DNA of 64,000 nt from Coix lacryma-jobi var. lacryma-jobi (taxonomy: Eukaryota > Streptophyta > Magnoliopsida > Poales > Poaceae): assembly GCA_009763385.1 (NCBI GenBank), contig VDCT01000849.1, forward strand, positions 62,001 to 126,000, written 5' to 3'. Of this stretch, positions 11,090 to 23,875 are shown piece after piece. The notes beneath the pieces were generated by a model. It did no database searches. It saw only the letters and a program-made list of their open reading frames with translations, and had not been told where the DNA came from. Every line of letters begins with the position of its first letter. The stretch's first letter is position 1. A program made the translations under genes and the position numbers.

Positions 11090-12735
11090 ACTAGAAACAA
11101 AGAGAGGCAACAGTTGCGTCATTTGGCATGAGAAACGAAATAATGCTAAAAATAATAAATAATAACAAAAAAATAGTAAAAATAATAATTAAATAAAATA
11201 ATGTATACATACATATGTATATATTTTAAGTTAAAGATATGCATGTATTCAATGACAGAGACAACAATATACATAGTATAGTCCAAACCATCGCAAGGCG
11301 CCAAACCTCCGTTTACTTTTCGCCAGCCTTGCGCGGGCGAGCGTATAGGCTCTGTCAAGTAAACCGACAACCCATGCTGGCATACTGATTGTCAGTAAGG
11401 GGCTAAGGGGTATGTTGGGATGGTACCCAGCATGCAGGAGGGCCGACGCTCGCCTGATTTGTTTTCAAAATTAAAACTCCCTTCTAAAAGGTTTTCAATC
11501 GAGAACCCTGTCGAGCGAAAGGGGCAAAGCTCTCTTAAAAGGTTTTCGGTAGAGAGCTCTTTCGAGTGAAAGAGGCAATGGTCGTTCTTGGCATGAAACC
11601 GCCAAGGCCAATGCGTTTTTGAATGAAAACAAAACCGCATGACGGAGGACAGGGCGCCTTTGCCACGTTGGGTAGCGAAGCATCTTTCGAGCGAAAATGC
11701 CCTCACAAGCCAGAGGTAGCGCTGGATGGTCGGCACATTCACTCAATGGACCTTCGAATGAGCGAATAGGCTTTCGATTCTGTGGTCGCATTTTTTGTTG
11801 TGGGTCTGGAGTTTTCAACTGACAAAAGAGGCCACAAGTTAGCAAGCGCTGGCATGGTGATGCAGGTAGAGCACGTGTGGGGTCTAGGTCCGCATCATGT
11901 ACGAAGTTGCCCTTTTGGTGATGGAAAAGCTTTTGCCCTGGAAGAGTGGTTGGAAGGGCATAACCATATTTGTAATAAGGAGTGGTTGGAGGGGTATTTC
12001 TATACTTGTAAATACTACAAAATTAATATAAATAGGATGACACCACCCTAGAAAGGGAGCGAGGCCGAGAGAATCACTTCGGGTTCTTTTTGTTCCACCA
12101 TTCGCAAGCATTCACAATTTTACCATTTGTTCTCCTTTGTGGTTGCGATTGTTTGAGCAACAACCTGGTGTTCTACGGTTTAGGCCCCAGAACAACACTT
12201 TGGTAGTTCTATCATCATAGTTTGCAACTAATTTGGCTTAAAATATAAAAGTTGAATTTAGATTCACTCTACCGAATTAGGTAGAATCTAGAATAGGGAT
12301 TCAAAATATAAAAGTGGCAGCTAATGAATGATACTACAATAACATTCAAGCTAAAAAAAACCATACAAGCAAGTTGTAACAACATATTGATGAGAACCAG
12401 TGAACCACTTTAATTGACATTAAAAAGGCATGGATCCACAAGGTCCATGAGAGCCACATCACTTGTCAATCATCTTTAGAAAAAAATGAAAACACCAATA
12501 ACAAGCAAGTTGTGTCACAATTGAATATTGCGTTTAATAACATTGCCACACTTCCAGCAGTCGTGAGAGGGTCTCAAACAACAAATATGCAGCAGCATGA
12601 AAAATATGGAACAAAGAGAAGTCATGCTAAGGCAGATAATAGAAAGAACTGACAACAGAATGTCTATTTCAAACATGACATTTCAATCTCATCCAATTTT
12701 GATGCAGTAATAATACTTGTGACTACTATCATGGT
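11090..12735. other. Non-coding stretch, no gene seen
   Basis: AT-rich DNA at 11.14-11.25 kb is followed by mixed sequence with imperfect internal repeats around 11.46-11.57 kb (AAAAGGTTTTC and CGAGCGAAA/CGAGTGAAA words occur twice). It could be an old LTR fragment, for example beginning near TGTTGGGATGGTACCC at 11413, but no matching end or partner was found. Minus-strand ORFs at 11.39-11.85 kb show no recognisable motif. Confidence 0.4.
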
Positions 12736-14002
12736 CTAGGTAGGTAGAACCACCGGTGTCCTTAGACAAGGTGCAGCAGTGAACAATATGCCCCAACACA
12801 TTACAAACTCAACTGACTTGGCCTTTTCCAAGAAATAGAGTGTGACCACCAACTCACGACACCTAAGCCACATATCACTAACCTGATCTCCTCCTAAACC
12901 ATACTCCTCCTTTAAAGAGAAAAACTCAAACTCTTCTGTACAATACAAGTGTCGAACCATAATCAATTTACCATGATACTCTATGAGGTAGCGGTCGCGA
13001 ACCACATGATCAAAGTCCGATGCAAATGTGTAAATAATCAATTTCATAGTGATGGGATTCAATCCAACATTGTTGTCATTGTTGTTGTCATCGTTCTGGT
13101 CCTCTTCATATACCACAAGACCCTCCTGACTATCAAGGACGTAGAAACAACTACTGAACTAAATCAAGTCCATCACACGATCACAGGTTAACATTCGCCT
13201 TCAATGAGCCAAGTCAAACCATTTGCCATTACTGATGTCAGCGACCACCATCTCTCCTCGTCGGGTCGCCAGAATGAGATATTTGAGACTCCAGAGGTTA
13301 TGGTGGCGACCATGAACGCGTCAGAGGTGGGAGCGGAGCTGTTCGAGGTGAGAACGACTAGAGCGACCGAGAGTGTCATGCACTTGATCTCCACAACGCA
13401 GGCATATGGTGGCGCGGGACTGCGGACGAGGTCGGGGAATTTGATGCAGTGACCTGTGTTCCGTGACCTGTGTGACGTTGATGAGATAGTGTCCACGCCA
13501 CCCTGGTGAGCTCAAGCGCCACCCAGCCTCCAGGGAAGGAGCCACACAACCGAGCGCCACCGGCGTCCTCTAGAAATCCTCCATGTTGCACGAGCCCTGA
13601 TCGAAGGGACGGAGGAACGGCGGGTGACGTAGCAGTAGAAGGCGGAGTCGGCGAAGCGGTCCCTGCTCGGATCAAAAAGGCGGTGAAGAGGTGGACGCCA
13701 GCATTGACAACAGCACTATAGGCGCCTGCGACTGTTGAGAGGTGAGAGGTGGCATGATGCCAGACAAAGCAAACTGACAAGATCATTGAGTATTGGTCGA
13801 TGAACGACATTGTGAAGAAGGGGAGTCTCAGGATAGGGGTGGGGCACGGGTTGCTGACAATGGCGATAAACCAGTCCTGGCACATTGCGGACGTGTGGGG
13901 CGTGTCGGCTAAGGAGTGGATAATGCGGAAGATGGTGTGCAGAAGATCGGTGGCAAGGTTGGACCAAGGCGATGTGTTAACGTTGGAAGTGATCCAAATC
14001 AT
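12736..14002 (-). pseudogene. F-box / DUF295 protein pseudogene
   Basis: Three minus-strand pieces follow the order of grass F-box proteins with a C-terminal DUF295 domain. The first (13.99-13.80 kb) resembles an F-box: PWSNLATDLLHTIFRIIHSL then MCQDWFIAIVSNP. The second (13.33-13.19 kb) contains SNISFWRPDEERWWSLTS, typical of the DUF295 start. The third (13.05-12.79 kb) contains HVVRDRYLIEYHGKLIMVRH and WLRCRELVVTLYFLE. The intact family acts, as far as known, as substrate adaptors of SCF ubiquitin ligases. The pieces are in different frames and the middle is garbled, so the locus is dead as read. Its 5' flank at 14379 is interrupted by an LTR. Confidence 0.7.
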
Positions 14003-14378
14003 ACACCAGCAAGGCTAGCACACGCCAAAAATGTTGCAAGTCAACCTAAAAACAACAAGAAACTTGAACAATATAATGAAATACTATGAAACCGATCTAG
14101 AGACCGGTTAGGCCGATTTAGAGCTTGATTCCTCGTGTTGTTGGCTCCTGAACTTCTCTTGGGAAGACTCATCGGGGAGGAGCACTAGGACGTTGTCCTA
14201 GTACCACTGTACCAACAAGGCCGCCTAGAATGCCGTCAAATCTCGCCGGAAGATGGAACGAACAACATGATAGAGAGATGAGAGGGTAAAAAGTTGGAGT
14301 AGATTAATTTTGATGATTGGATGGATGGGAACTCAATCGGCCATGTACCCCTTATTCATAGGGGATAGAGGTGGTCTT

Positions 14379-15738
14379 TGTGACACCCTAGTGTCAAGCA
14401 CTGCATTAGGCACTGCAATTAGCCACTAAGAAAGCATAAGCAATGCATTGCATCATTTCATGTGTATAAGTATGCCTTTGATCTTTTGTTGTTTATTTGA
14501 AATTGGATTTCTATTTGACTTGATGCTTTGATTTTGGTTTTATTCTTGAGGAGGATTTAAAAGTGGTTTTTAGAAAAAGTGTTCTGTATGAAAGTTGTAG
14601 AGAAAATATTTTGAGCAACTTTTATATTTGGGTCAAGGCCTGGTTTGGAGTTTTTCAAACTGTTTTTGAGAAGTCAACTTTGGAAATTTCTGGAAAAAGA
14701 AAAAGAATAATTTTCTTTCCCGGCGCCAACCTTTCGGCCCATCGGCCTTTCGCCCACTTCCCCGCCTCGGCCCAGCGCTTGCCGCCTCGCCCGCGCGCGC
14801 GGCCGCCCGCGCACCGCGCGCCGGCCACCGACACGGCCGCGCCGTAGGCGGCTTGCCGCGTGGCGCCCCTTCTCTGCGCCAAATCCACGCTGACCACTCC
14901 CTCTCCGATCTCCCACCGGAGCACGCCAGCGATCTTCGCCGGCCACTCCCGCGCATCCTCGTCTGCCGAGCCGTCCTGCCGCGCCTCGCTGACCGAGCCG
15001 CCTTGGCCCCCGCCACGACGGCCGCCCCTCGCTCCGCCGGGCAAAAGCCCGAGCGCCTCTCCACTCCCTCACTCACTCGCACACTCACTCTCGCTCTCAC
15101 TCTCCACTCTCACCCGCGCACGAAGCAAATTGAGCACTCTCCGCTCGCTGCAACCACCGCCGCAAGGCCCCTTCCCCAATTCCATCACCACCTCCATCAC
15201 CGGCCGATTAACCCCGGCCACTGCCCCGCCTTCGTCTCGGACACACGTGCGCACCCCCGCGCCATCCGCCGAGCTCCACCGATGCGAGTCCGAAGAGCCC
15301 CGCCGCGGAAGCTTTCAGCGCCGCTCGGAGCCCGGAACGTCGTCCCGACCGAGCTCCACCGCCCTATTCTTCCTCCTCCAGCTTCGCCAAGCCCAAGGCA
15401 AGGTGAGAACACCAACTAGCCCTACGCTATATTCCCCATCTATCTGTTCACCACGGCCGAGAGCCCATTGCCGCCATCACGGACCTCACACTGTGCCCAA
15501 GCCACGCACCAGCGCCACCTCCGGCAAAAACCTCACCCCTAGGACTCACCTCTAGGTTCAATGGTCTCTCACACGCCCGCCGTTAGCCGGCGCCCGCCGG
15601 AAACGCGTACCAGCGCGAGCCGTCGCCGCAGTGCGCTGCCGCTCGCCGCCGGCACGCTTCAGCGTGCGCTGGCCAATCCACAGTCCGCCGGAATGCAGCC
15701 CGTCGAGAGAAAGTCCGCGGGCCCACCCCGCCGGTGTG
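14379..15738 (+). mobile_element. 5' fragment of the same large LTR family
   Basis: It begins TGTGACACCCTAGTGTCAAG and follows the solo LTR at 6091 for about 1.36 kb with many small differences, through the GC-rich section to GCCGCTCGCCGCCGGCA. It stops where the SIRE element starts at 15739. The rest of the LTR does not resume on the far side of that element, so the copy is truncated. Confidence 0.8.
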
Positions 15739-17564
15739 TGAAAGGTCCTAAATGGCTAGAGGGGGGGGTGAATAGCCTATAAAAATTCTACAACAACACT
15801 TAAACAAACTTGTTATACAACTAAATGGCGTAGCAAAGATAGCGCTAGCTCTACAAAAGTGCAAGCCACCTATCCACAATATGAATCACTACACAAGATA
15901 GAAAACTACTAGAATAGCAACAACATATAAATAATACTTGCAAGAATGTAACAAAATAAGTACAAGAGATAGGAGTGTGTATACCGATCCGGCAAGAGAT
16001 TAATAAATGAATATCAATGAATACCACGGAGACAAGTTGACACAATAATTTTTCCTCCGAGGTTCACTTGCTTGCCGGCAAGCTACGTCCCCGTTGTAGC
16101 GATACACCCACTTGGAGGTTCACGCGCTAATAGGCATCACACGCCTAACCCTCAATAGGGTGCCGCACAACCAACACAAGATGGGGATCCACAAGCTACG
16201 AGCAATCCACTAGAGTTACCTTTGGCTCCGCCGGGGAAGGTACAAGAACCCCTTACAAATCACCGTGAGATGGCCACGAACAATCACCACTCGTGCCTAA
16301 TCTCCTCCGCTGCTCCAAGCCGTCTAGGTGGCGGCAACCACCAAGAGTAATAAGAATATCCGCAGCAACCACAATCGCCAAGTGCCACTAGATGCAAACT
16401 CACAAGCAAATGCACTTGGATCTCTCGATCTCACTTGGATTCGCACTAACAAGCAAAGAGATCGGAGGGAGGGATTAGATCTTACTCAAGAGGATGTTCA
16501 AGAAGTCAGAGAGTCAAGAAGCCCCCCAAAGGCGGCCACGTTCAATATATAGGGAAGGGGCGGCGGCGGCCCGAACCCTACCTTTCTGCGCTTGGTCGGT
16601 AGTACCGACCCCTCCTGGGCGGTACCACCGACACCGAAGAGTCAACTAGCCGTTTTCCCATATCCCGCTGATTTCGGCAAACCACCGACCCCTGGTCGGT
16701 TCCTCCGAGGTCGGTAGTACCGATGTGATGGCGGTACTACCGCCAGGCCAAAAGGCGCCGCGACCAGAGAGCTCTGCGAAAAACAGTCACTACCGCCTTG
16801 CGTCGGTACCACCGTGGGCGGTAGTACCGAGGTAATGGCGGTACTACCGGCAAGCCATTTTTCAAAAACAACAGAGAGCTCAGCAAAAAACTCGCCAACC
16901 ACCGACCTTGGTCGGTAGTACCGGGCGCGGTACTACCGAGGTAATGGCGGTACCACCGCTAGGCCAAAACGCCCCATCACAGAGAGGTCTGCACGCTGCC
17001 TCCTAGGGCGGTACCACCGACCCCTCCTGGTCGGTACCACCGGCTTCACACAGAAAAACCCATTTTCATCTCTGAGTTGATCCAAAACTATTTCAACAAC
17101 TTCTCCTTTGCAAATGTGCTAACACCACCAAGTGTTTATCATCTTGTGCAAGTGTGTTAGCATTTTCACAATCATTTTCAAAGGATTCGAGTTAGCACAC
17201 TAGGTCCTAATGCATATGCATGTATGAATTCACCTAGTGGCACTTGATAACCGCGGTCACTGAGATATTCCCCTCTTAATAGTACGGCTATCTATCCTAA
17301 ACGCACTCACACCCTCTATGGTGTCTTGAGTGCCAAAACAAAATTCCTGTTTATACCTTTGCCTTGATCTCCATAGGATTTTGCTTTTCTCTCTTCGTCT
17401 TCCAAATGTGAGGCACTTGATCTATCTTTTGGCCATCACCACCAATATCATGATCGTCATTTAGCTTCCACATATGGTGTGTACCAACCTAGCTCATAAG
17501 CACTTCATGACATGGTTAGTACACTAGGTGACATCAATTACCCAAAACCAAACAAGGACTTTCA
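15739..17564 (-). repeat. 3' LTR of the 15.7-25.7 kb SIRE element
   Basis: It is 1,826 bp and reads on the plus strand from TGAAAGGTCC to GGACTTTCA. It matches the copy at 23876-25659 almost base for base. Visible differences include a stretch of about 36 bp near 16255-16295 (ATCACCGTGAGATGGCC...) that is absent in the other LTR, and a few one- to three-base indels. Confidence 0.92.
16590..17045. repeat. GGTA/TACC palindrome cluster, 3' LTR
   Basis: About a dozen or more copies of GGTAGTACC, GGTACTACC, GGTACCACC and variants occur, usually preceded or followed by CG. They are in the same relative place as those at 265-845 and 24.69-25.14 kb. Confidence 0.85.
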
Positions 17565-17578
17565 ATCTCCCCCTTTTG
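17565..17578 (-). other. Polypurine tract
   Basis: On the minus strand CAAAAGGGGGAGAT directly precedes the TG of the 3' LTR. This is the expected plus-strand priming site of a Copia element, and the same PPT form is seen in the 44-56 kb element. Confidence 0.85.
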
Positions 17579-18570
17579 GTAATTGATGACAACCTTTTAC
17601 AAAGATATATATTTGAAAATTTGAAACACCTCTACTAGTATTAGCTCCCCCTACATATGTGCTATAGTGTTTGGTTCAAGTTCGGCACATATGCATAGAT
17701 ATGAAATGTGGGAGAGTAATACTCTCAAATGATGCTAAGGTGTAAAGAATGGACCTTTGAAGCGTGATACCAATCGGAGTTGCCAATTTTCATCATCCTT
17801 AGCACCATGGTTAGCTAGACTTAAAAACAAACACTAGATACCTCATGAGATCAACATTATATGAAAGGATCTAGTATCACTTGTAAAAGCAACTTACATC
17901 TAGCTACCACTTATGCATGCTAGTGCACAAATCATCATTCAAAATTTATTTCTAGCATACATCACACAAGCATGTGTATTGAATTTAAACTTTTGCAATG
18001 CAATCACTCATATGAATATGCACATTCAAATGCAAACAATAAGTTCATGAGCTTGCTCCCCCTACTTGTGTGCTCAAATTTTAATTGATCCTCCCTTTGT
18101 TATATATATCTATCTTAACCATTTCTCCCCCTTTGTCATTAAGTACCATAAAAGGCACACCAATTTTAGTAGGAGTTAAGTAAGTTAAACAAAGGTGATC
18201 AAGTTTGGTTCAACCTAGCAAACAAACATAAGATATTTAACACGGTTTGCTCTAGAGTAAGCTTCTTCACACATCTTTCAATGGTTATCTTACTCACGTC
18301 GGTTAAACCCTTGAATGCTTGTTTCCAAGATCAAACACTAGGTTCACAAGCCCATAAACATGTCATATGCTACCACTAGATCATATCAAACATAGAAGCA
18401 ATAGTGGTACCATATGTACATCCAAAGTATTTTATTTTCATGAATGAGCCTATAAGATGCAAGGAATGACTAAATGCACTAAACATATCCTTAGCAAGAA
18501 TGAATGTCATGCCACACAATTTTACCTTTGCTTTGTTGAAGGAGAGGCATGTCATATAACGGAGGGTGCA
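17579..18570. other. Non-coding region between pol and 3' LTR
   Basis: About 1 kb of AT-rich sequence without an ORF of note. In the related element at 44-56 kb the equivalent interval is longer and carries an extra ORF; here no trace of that ORF was recognised. Confidence 0.6.
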
Positions 18571-21500
18571 TCAACTCATATTTGAGAAATCAAGTATATT
18601 CAATTCATTCCTTAGCTTGCAAAATCTCTTTTCATCAAGTGGCTTGGTGAATATATCGGCAAGTTGATCATCGGTACCAACACTCTCAATTGAAATATCA
18701 CCCTTTTGTTGATGGTCTCTTATGAAGTGATGGCGAATGTCAATGTGCTTTGTTCTTGAATGTTGTACTGGATTGTTGGTGAGCTTTACTGCACTCTCAT
18801 TGTCACATAGCAATGGTACTTGTTTGAATTTAATTCCAAAGTCATCCAAAGTTGCTTTCATCCAAAGTAATTGAGCACAACAACTTCCTGCGGATATGTA
18901 TTCTGCTTCGGCGGTTGAAAGTGCAACACTGTTTTGCTTCTTCGATGACCATGATACAAGTGATCTTCCAAGTAATTGACATGTGCCCGATGTGCTTTTT
19001 CTATCCACTTTGCATCCTGCATAGTCGGAGTCCGAATATCCAATCAACTCAAAGTTTGACCCCTTGGGATACCACAATCCAACATTTGGTGTATGCTTCA
19101 AATATCTCAATATTCTTTTAGTTGCCTTCAGGTGACCCTCTCTTGGTGAAGCTTGAAATCTTGCACACATGCATACACTAAACATCACATCCGGCCTAGA
19201 AGCGGTCACATAAAGTAAGCTTCCAATCATAGACCGATACAACTTTTGATCCACCATGTTGCCACTAGCATCACTATCCAAATGTCCATTTGTTCCCATA
19301 GGTGTGCTAATAGCTTTTGCATCATCTAGACCAAACTTCTTAAGCATATCTTTGATGTACTTGCCTTGACTCACAAAAGTACCTTTCTTCATTGCTTGAC
19401 TTGAAGACCAAGGAAGTAACTAAGCTCTCCAATCATAGACATCTCAAACTCATTTGCCATCATATTCCCAAACTCTTCACAAAACTCTTGGTTGGTTGAC
19501 CCAAAAATAATATCATCAACATATATTTGCAACACAAACAAGTCTTTGCCAATCTTCTTGGTGAAGAGAGTAGTATCAACCTTGCCCATCTTGAACCCTT
19601 TAGAGAGTAGGAAATCTCTCAACCTCTCGTACCATGCTCTTGGTGCTTGCTTCAAACCATACAACGCCTTCTTGAGCTTGTAAACATGGTTGGGCTTCTT
19701 GTCATCTTCAAAACCGGGAGGTTGTTCTACAAATACTAACTCATTGATATACCCATTGAGAAATGCACTTTTGACATCCATTTGATATAACTTGAAATTA
19801 TGAGCACATGCATAAGCCAATAGAATTCTAATTGCTTCCATTCTTGCAACCGGTGCATATGTTTCTCCAAATCAAGACCTTCAACTTGAGTGTAGCCTTG
19901 AGCTACCAATCTTGCTTTGTTTCTTACTACTATCCCATCTTGATCTTGCTTATTTCGAAATACCCATTTTGTTCCAATTACATTGTAGTTCTTTGGTCTC
20001 TCAACAAGTTCCCAAACTTGGTTGCGGGTGAAGTTGTTTAGCTCTTCATGCATAGCGTTTACCCAATCAACATCCATCAATGCATCTTCTATCTTGGTTG
20101 GCTCAAATGATGACACAAAAGAAAAATGCTCACAAAAGATGCCAATCTCGATCTTGTTTGCACACCACTTCTAATATCCCCAACAATTTGATCTATGGGA
20201 TGATCTCTTGCAATATTGGTTGGTTGGAGGATTTGCACTTGATTGCTTGGTTGAGATGAACTAGCTTGTTGATCTTCACTAGCACTTGATTGATCATGAG
20301 AACCACTAGCTTGATTTGCATCAACTTGCACATTTGAGGAGAACATCTGGTCATCTTCATTATCATCCACTTGTCTTGGCCTAATATCACCAATATCCAT
20401 ATTCTTCATTGCATTTGACAATTGAGTGCCTCTCACATCATTAAGATTTTCATTTCCTTCTTGAGAGCCCTTAGTTTCATCAAATTCAACATCATGCACT
20501 TCTTCAATAATACCACTAGCCAAGTTCCAAACTCTATATGCTTTGCTTGTTGTTGAATATCCAAGTAAGAATCCTTCGTCACATTTCTTCTCAAATTTGC
20601 TCAATCTTGCACCTTTCTTCAATATATAACATTTGCATCCAAAAACTCTAAAGTATGCGATATTTGGCTTTCTTCCATTTAATAGCTCATATGGTGTCTT
20701 CTCTAGCATGCCATGGCAATAGAGACGGTTGCTACAATAGCAAGCCGTATTGATAGCTTCGGCCCAAAAAGAATGACTGACATTGTATTCACTGAGCATA
20801 GACCTTGCCATATCAATCAAAGTTCTGTTCTTCCTTTCAACAATCCCATTTGATTGAGGAGTATACTTGGGTGAGAATTGATGTCTAATGCCAAAGTCAT
20901 CACACAACTCATCAATTCTTGTATTCTTAAATTCACTCCCATTGTCACTTCTAACTTTCTTGATTGTTGTTTCAAACTCATTCTGACATCTCTTGACAAA
21001 AGTTTTGAAGATCTCAAAAGTTTCACTTTTATCACTAAGAAAGAAAACCATGTGTATCTAGTGTAATCATCCACTATCACAAAGCCATATTTACTTCCAC
21101 CGATGCTAGTGTATGTTGTTGGTCCAAATAAATCCATGTGCAATAACTCAAATGCTTTACTGGTACTCATCATGCTTTTCTTAGGATGGGTGTTACCAAC
21201 TTGTTTTCCAGCTTGACAAGAGCTACAAAGTTTATCCTTCTCAAATGTGACATCTTTCAAGCCTCTAACTAAATCATGTTTCACTATTTTGTTCAACTGT
21301 TTCATTCCAACATGACCAAGCCTTCTATGCCATAACCAACCCAAACTGGACTTAGTGAATAAGCATGTTGACAATTGTGTTCCACTAGCATTGAAATCAA
21401 CCAAGTAAAGGTTCTCATATCTAAATCCTTTAAATATCAAATTTGAGCCATCTACACTTATGATTTCTACATCATCAACTCCAAAAATGCATTTGAAACC

Positions 21501-21731
21501 AAGATCACACAACTGAGCAACTGACAGTAAATTGAAGTTCAAGCTCTCAACTAGCAACACATTTGAAATGCTCATGTCATTGGATATTGCAATCTTACCA
21601 AGCCCTTTAACCTTGCCTTTTCCATTGTCACCAAATGTGATAGAGTCAAAACCATGATTGCCACTTGAATTGATTGAATCGAACATTCTTGAATCTCCTG
21701 TCATATGTTGAGTGCACCCACTATCAAGCAC
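18571..21731 (-). pseudogene. Copia pol: protease, integrase, RT, RNase H; frameshifted
   Basis: Five overlapping minus-strand segments make one pol. Segment 21731-20817 has the aspartic protease motif LDSGCTQHMTGD, the pre-integrase motif WLWHRRLGHVGM and the start of the integrase core (HMDLFGP). Segment 21051-20089 continues the integrase: RSDNGSEF, YTPQSNGIVERKNRTLIDMA, and the C-terminal FGCKCYI. Segment 20116-19736 opens the reverse transcriptase (GTKWVFRNK, KARLVAQGYTQVEG). Segment 19841-19389 holds QMDVKSAFLNG, YGLKQAPRAWY and the YVDD catalytic box. Segment 19392-18571 holds the RNase H (SDSDYAGCKVDRKSTSG, ALSTAEAEY). Catalytic residues are present but the frame shifts near 21050, 20100, 19845 and 19390, so no complete polyprotein can be made as read. 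Confidence 0.9.
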
Positions 21732-21774
21732 CCAATGCCTTCCTCCGGCTTTATAGTTGACCTACAAGAACAAA

Positions 21775-23819
21775 TCAATTCTTTTTAGGTACCCAAACCT
21801 TTTTGGGTCCTCCAAGATTAGTGACCAAACTCTTTGGTACCCAAATGGCTTTCTTCTTTGAGCCCACAATTGGTGCACCAATGAATTTAGCTTTCACACC
21901 ATTAACACCTTTGGTAAGCAAATAGCAAGAATCAAACTGAATAGAGGATACATTAGCAATCTTGTTCTTGTTTTTGCAATATAGCTCTATATGCCCACTT
22001 TGCTTGCATCTAGTGCAAAACCGACCATTGCTCTTCACAAAACTAGTTTTGTGAGTAGCAAAAGCCGCCTTGCCATTCTTGGGGGTATAGCCCAATCCCT
22101 CTTTGTGGAGAGAAAAGCGTTGGCTACCCAAGCACTTAAGCAAGCGGGCCTCACCACCATAGGCTTTACCCAAGGCGTGAGTGAGCTCATTTACCTCCTT
22201 CTTCAATGTCTCATTTTCAACCATGAGTGAGGCATCACAAGTGAAGCCATCATCCATAGATGAAGTAGTAGTGGTAGATGATGAGCTACATGAAGGGTTA
22301 GTAGCAGCAACAATAATAGGCTTATAGAAAGATTCATCAATTATATCACAAGCTATGCCTATGTCACATGTTTTAACCACTTTTTCAGTTTTAGCTTGAT
22401 CAACAAGTGAGGAGTGAGCTTCCTTAAGCTTAGTGTGAGCATTGCCAAGCTCCTCATGGGCTTCCACTAGCCTCTCATGAGTAGCATTGAGCTCCTCAAA
22501 GGATTGCTCAAGAGCTTTTAGTCTCTTTTGCAATTCTTTGCACTCCTTTCTCTTTTTATCAAAATGTTCTCTAGCATCATCAAGCATTTCAATTAATTCA
22601 TCTTTAGTGGGTTCATCATCATCACTATCATCACTATCACTCTCATCATCATCAGATAGTACCTTTGTGGCCTTAGCCATGAAGCATGATGGAGTATCGA
22701 AGATTGAAGGCTTGTTGTTGATAGCAATACTTGCAAGTGCCTTCTTCTTGCTTGTCTTGTGATCTTCATTATCACTATCTTCATCACTATCACTTGTGGA
22801 AGCATCACTATCCCAAGTGACCATGTATGATTGCCCCTTCTTCTTCTTCGTGTAACTCTTCTTTTCTTTCTTCTCCCTCTTCTTGTCCTTCTTGTTGTCA
22901 TTGTCATCATTTTCACTGTTGTATGGACATTGAGCAATGAGATGGTCCTTGCTACCGCACTTGAAGCACCTTCTTGGTTCATCCTTATTCTTGTATGATG
23001 TCTTCTTCCTTCTTGCCCGGTAGCCCTTCTTCTTCATGAATTTGCCAAATCTTTTAACAAATAAGGCCATCTCTTCATCTTCATCGTCACTAGCATTTGA
23101 GCAATCATCTTCACTTGATTCTTCCTTCTTTGCTTTTCCCTTGCTCTTGGTCTTGGATGATGATGTTGTGGCTTTGAATGCCACACTTTTCTTCTTTTCA
23201 TCCTTCTTCTCTTCTTCTTCATTTTCTTCTCTATATGTGTCATCGGTCATCACATCTCCAAGTACTTGGTTTGGTGTCATTGTGTCCAAACCACTTCTTA
23301 CTAGCAAAGTAACCAACATACCAAACCTCTTTGGGAGGCATCTCAAGAACTTGTGTGAGAAGTCCTTGTCCTTCACTTCTTCCCCAAGTGCCTTTAGATC
23401 ATTGACTAGCACTTGTAGCCTATTGAACATCTCCGGCACACTTTCATCTTCCTTCATCTTGAAGCTTGCAAACTTCTCCTTGAGAATATAAGCCTTTGCT
23501 CCCTTGACTGCTTGAGTGCCCTCATATGACTCTTCTAGTTTCTTCCATGCCTCATTAGCCAGTTCCATGCCCTTGATTTGCTCAAACACATTTGCATCAA
23601 TAGCATCATGAATAGCACTGAGAGCAATATCATTGTTTTGCATCTTCTCTTCTTCGGCATTGGTGAGATGCTCTGGATCGACTATCTCAATCTTTGTTTC
23701 TACCACACTCCAAATTTTCTATTGATTGACTTGATGTGAGTAGTCATCTTTGCCTTCCAATAACTGTAATTTGTGCCATCAAATTGGGGTGGCCTTTTAG
23801 TGTTGTTGATATGAGCCAT
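21775..23819 (-). pseudogene. Copia gag with two zinc knuckles; 5' frameshift
   Basis: A 643-residue open frame (23706-21775) carries a UBN2-type gag domain, then a lysine/glutamate-rich section. It has two CCHC knuckles, CFKCGSKDHLIAQC and CTRCKQSGHIELYC. Between them is a long acidic and coiled-coil section with SDDDESDSDDSDDDEP. The likely true start is upstream in another frame: ATG at 23819 opens MAHINNTKRPPQFDGTNYSY. That frame reaches a stop near 23707 because a run of A bases there is one base short relative to the downstream frame. Gag would form the particle that packages the element RNA. Confidence 0.85.
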
Positions 23820-23861
23820 TTTGACACCGAAGGTTGTTAAGCCTTGAATAAACGGTGACTT

Positions 23862-23873
23862 GCTCCGATACCA
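23862..23873 (-). other. Primer-binding site (initiator-Met tRNA)
   Basis: On the minus strand TGGTATCGGAGC lies two bases after the 5' LTR end. It differs from the standard plant TGGTATCAGAGC at one base. Confidence 0.85.
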
Positions 23874-23875
23874 CT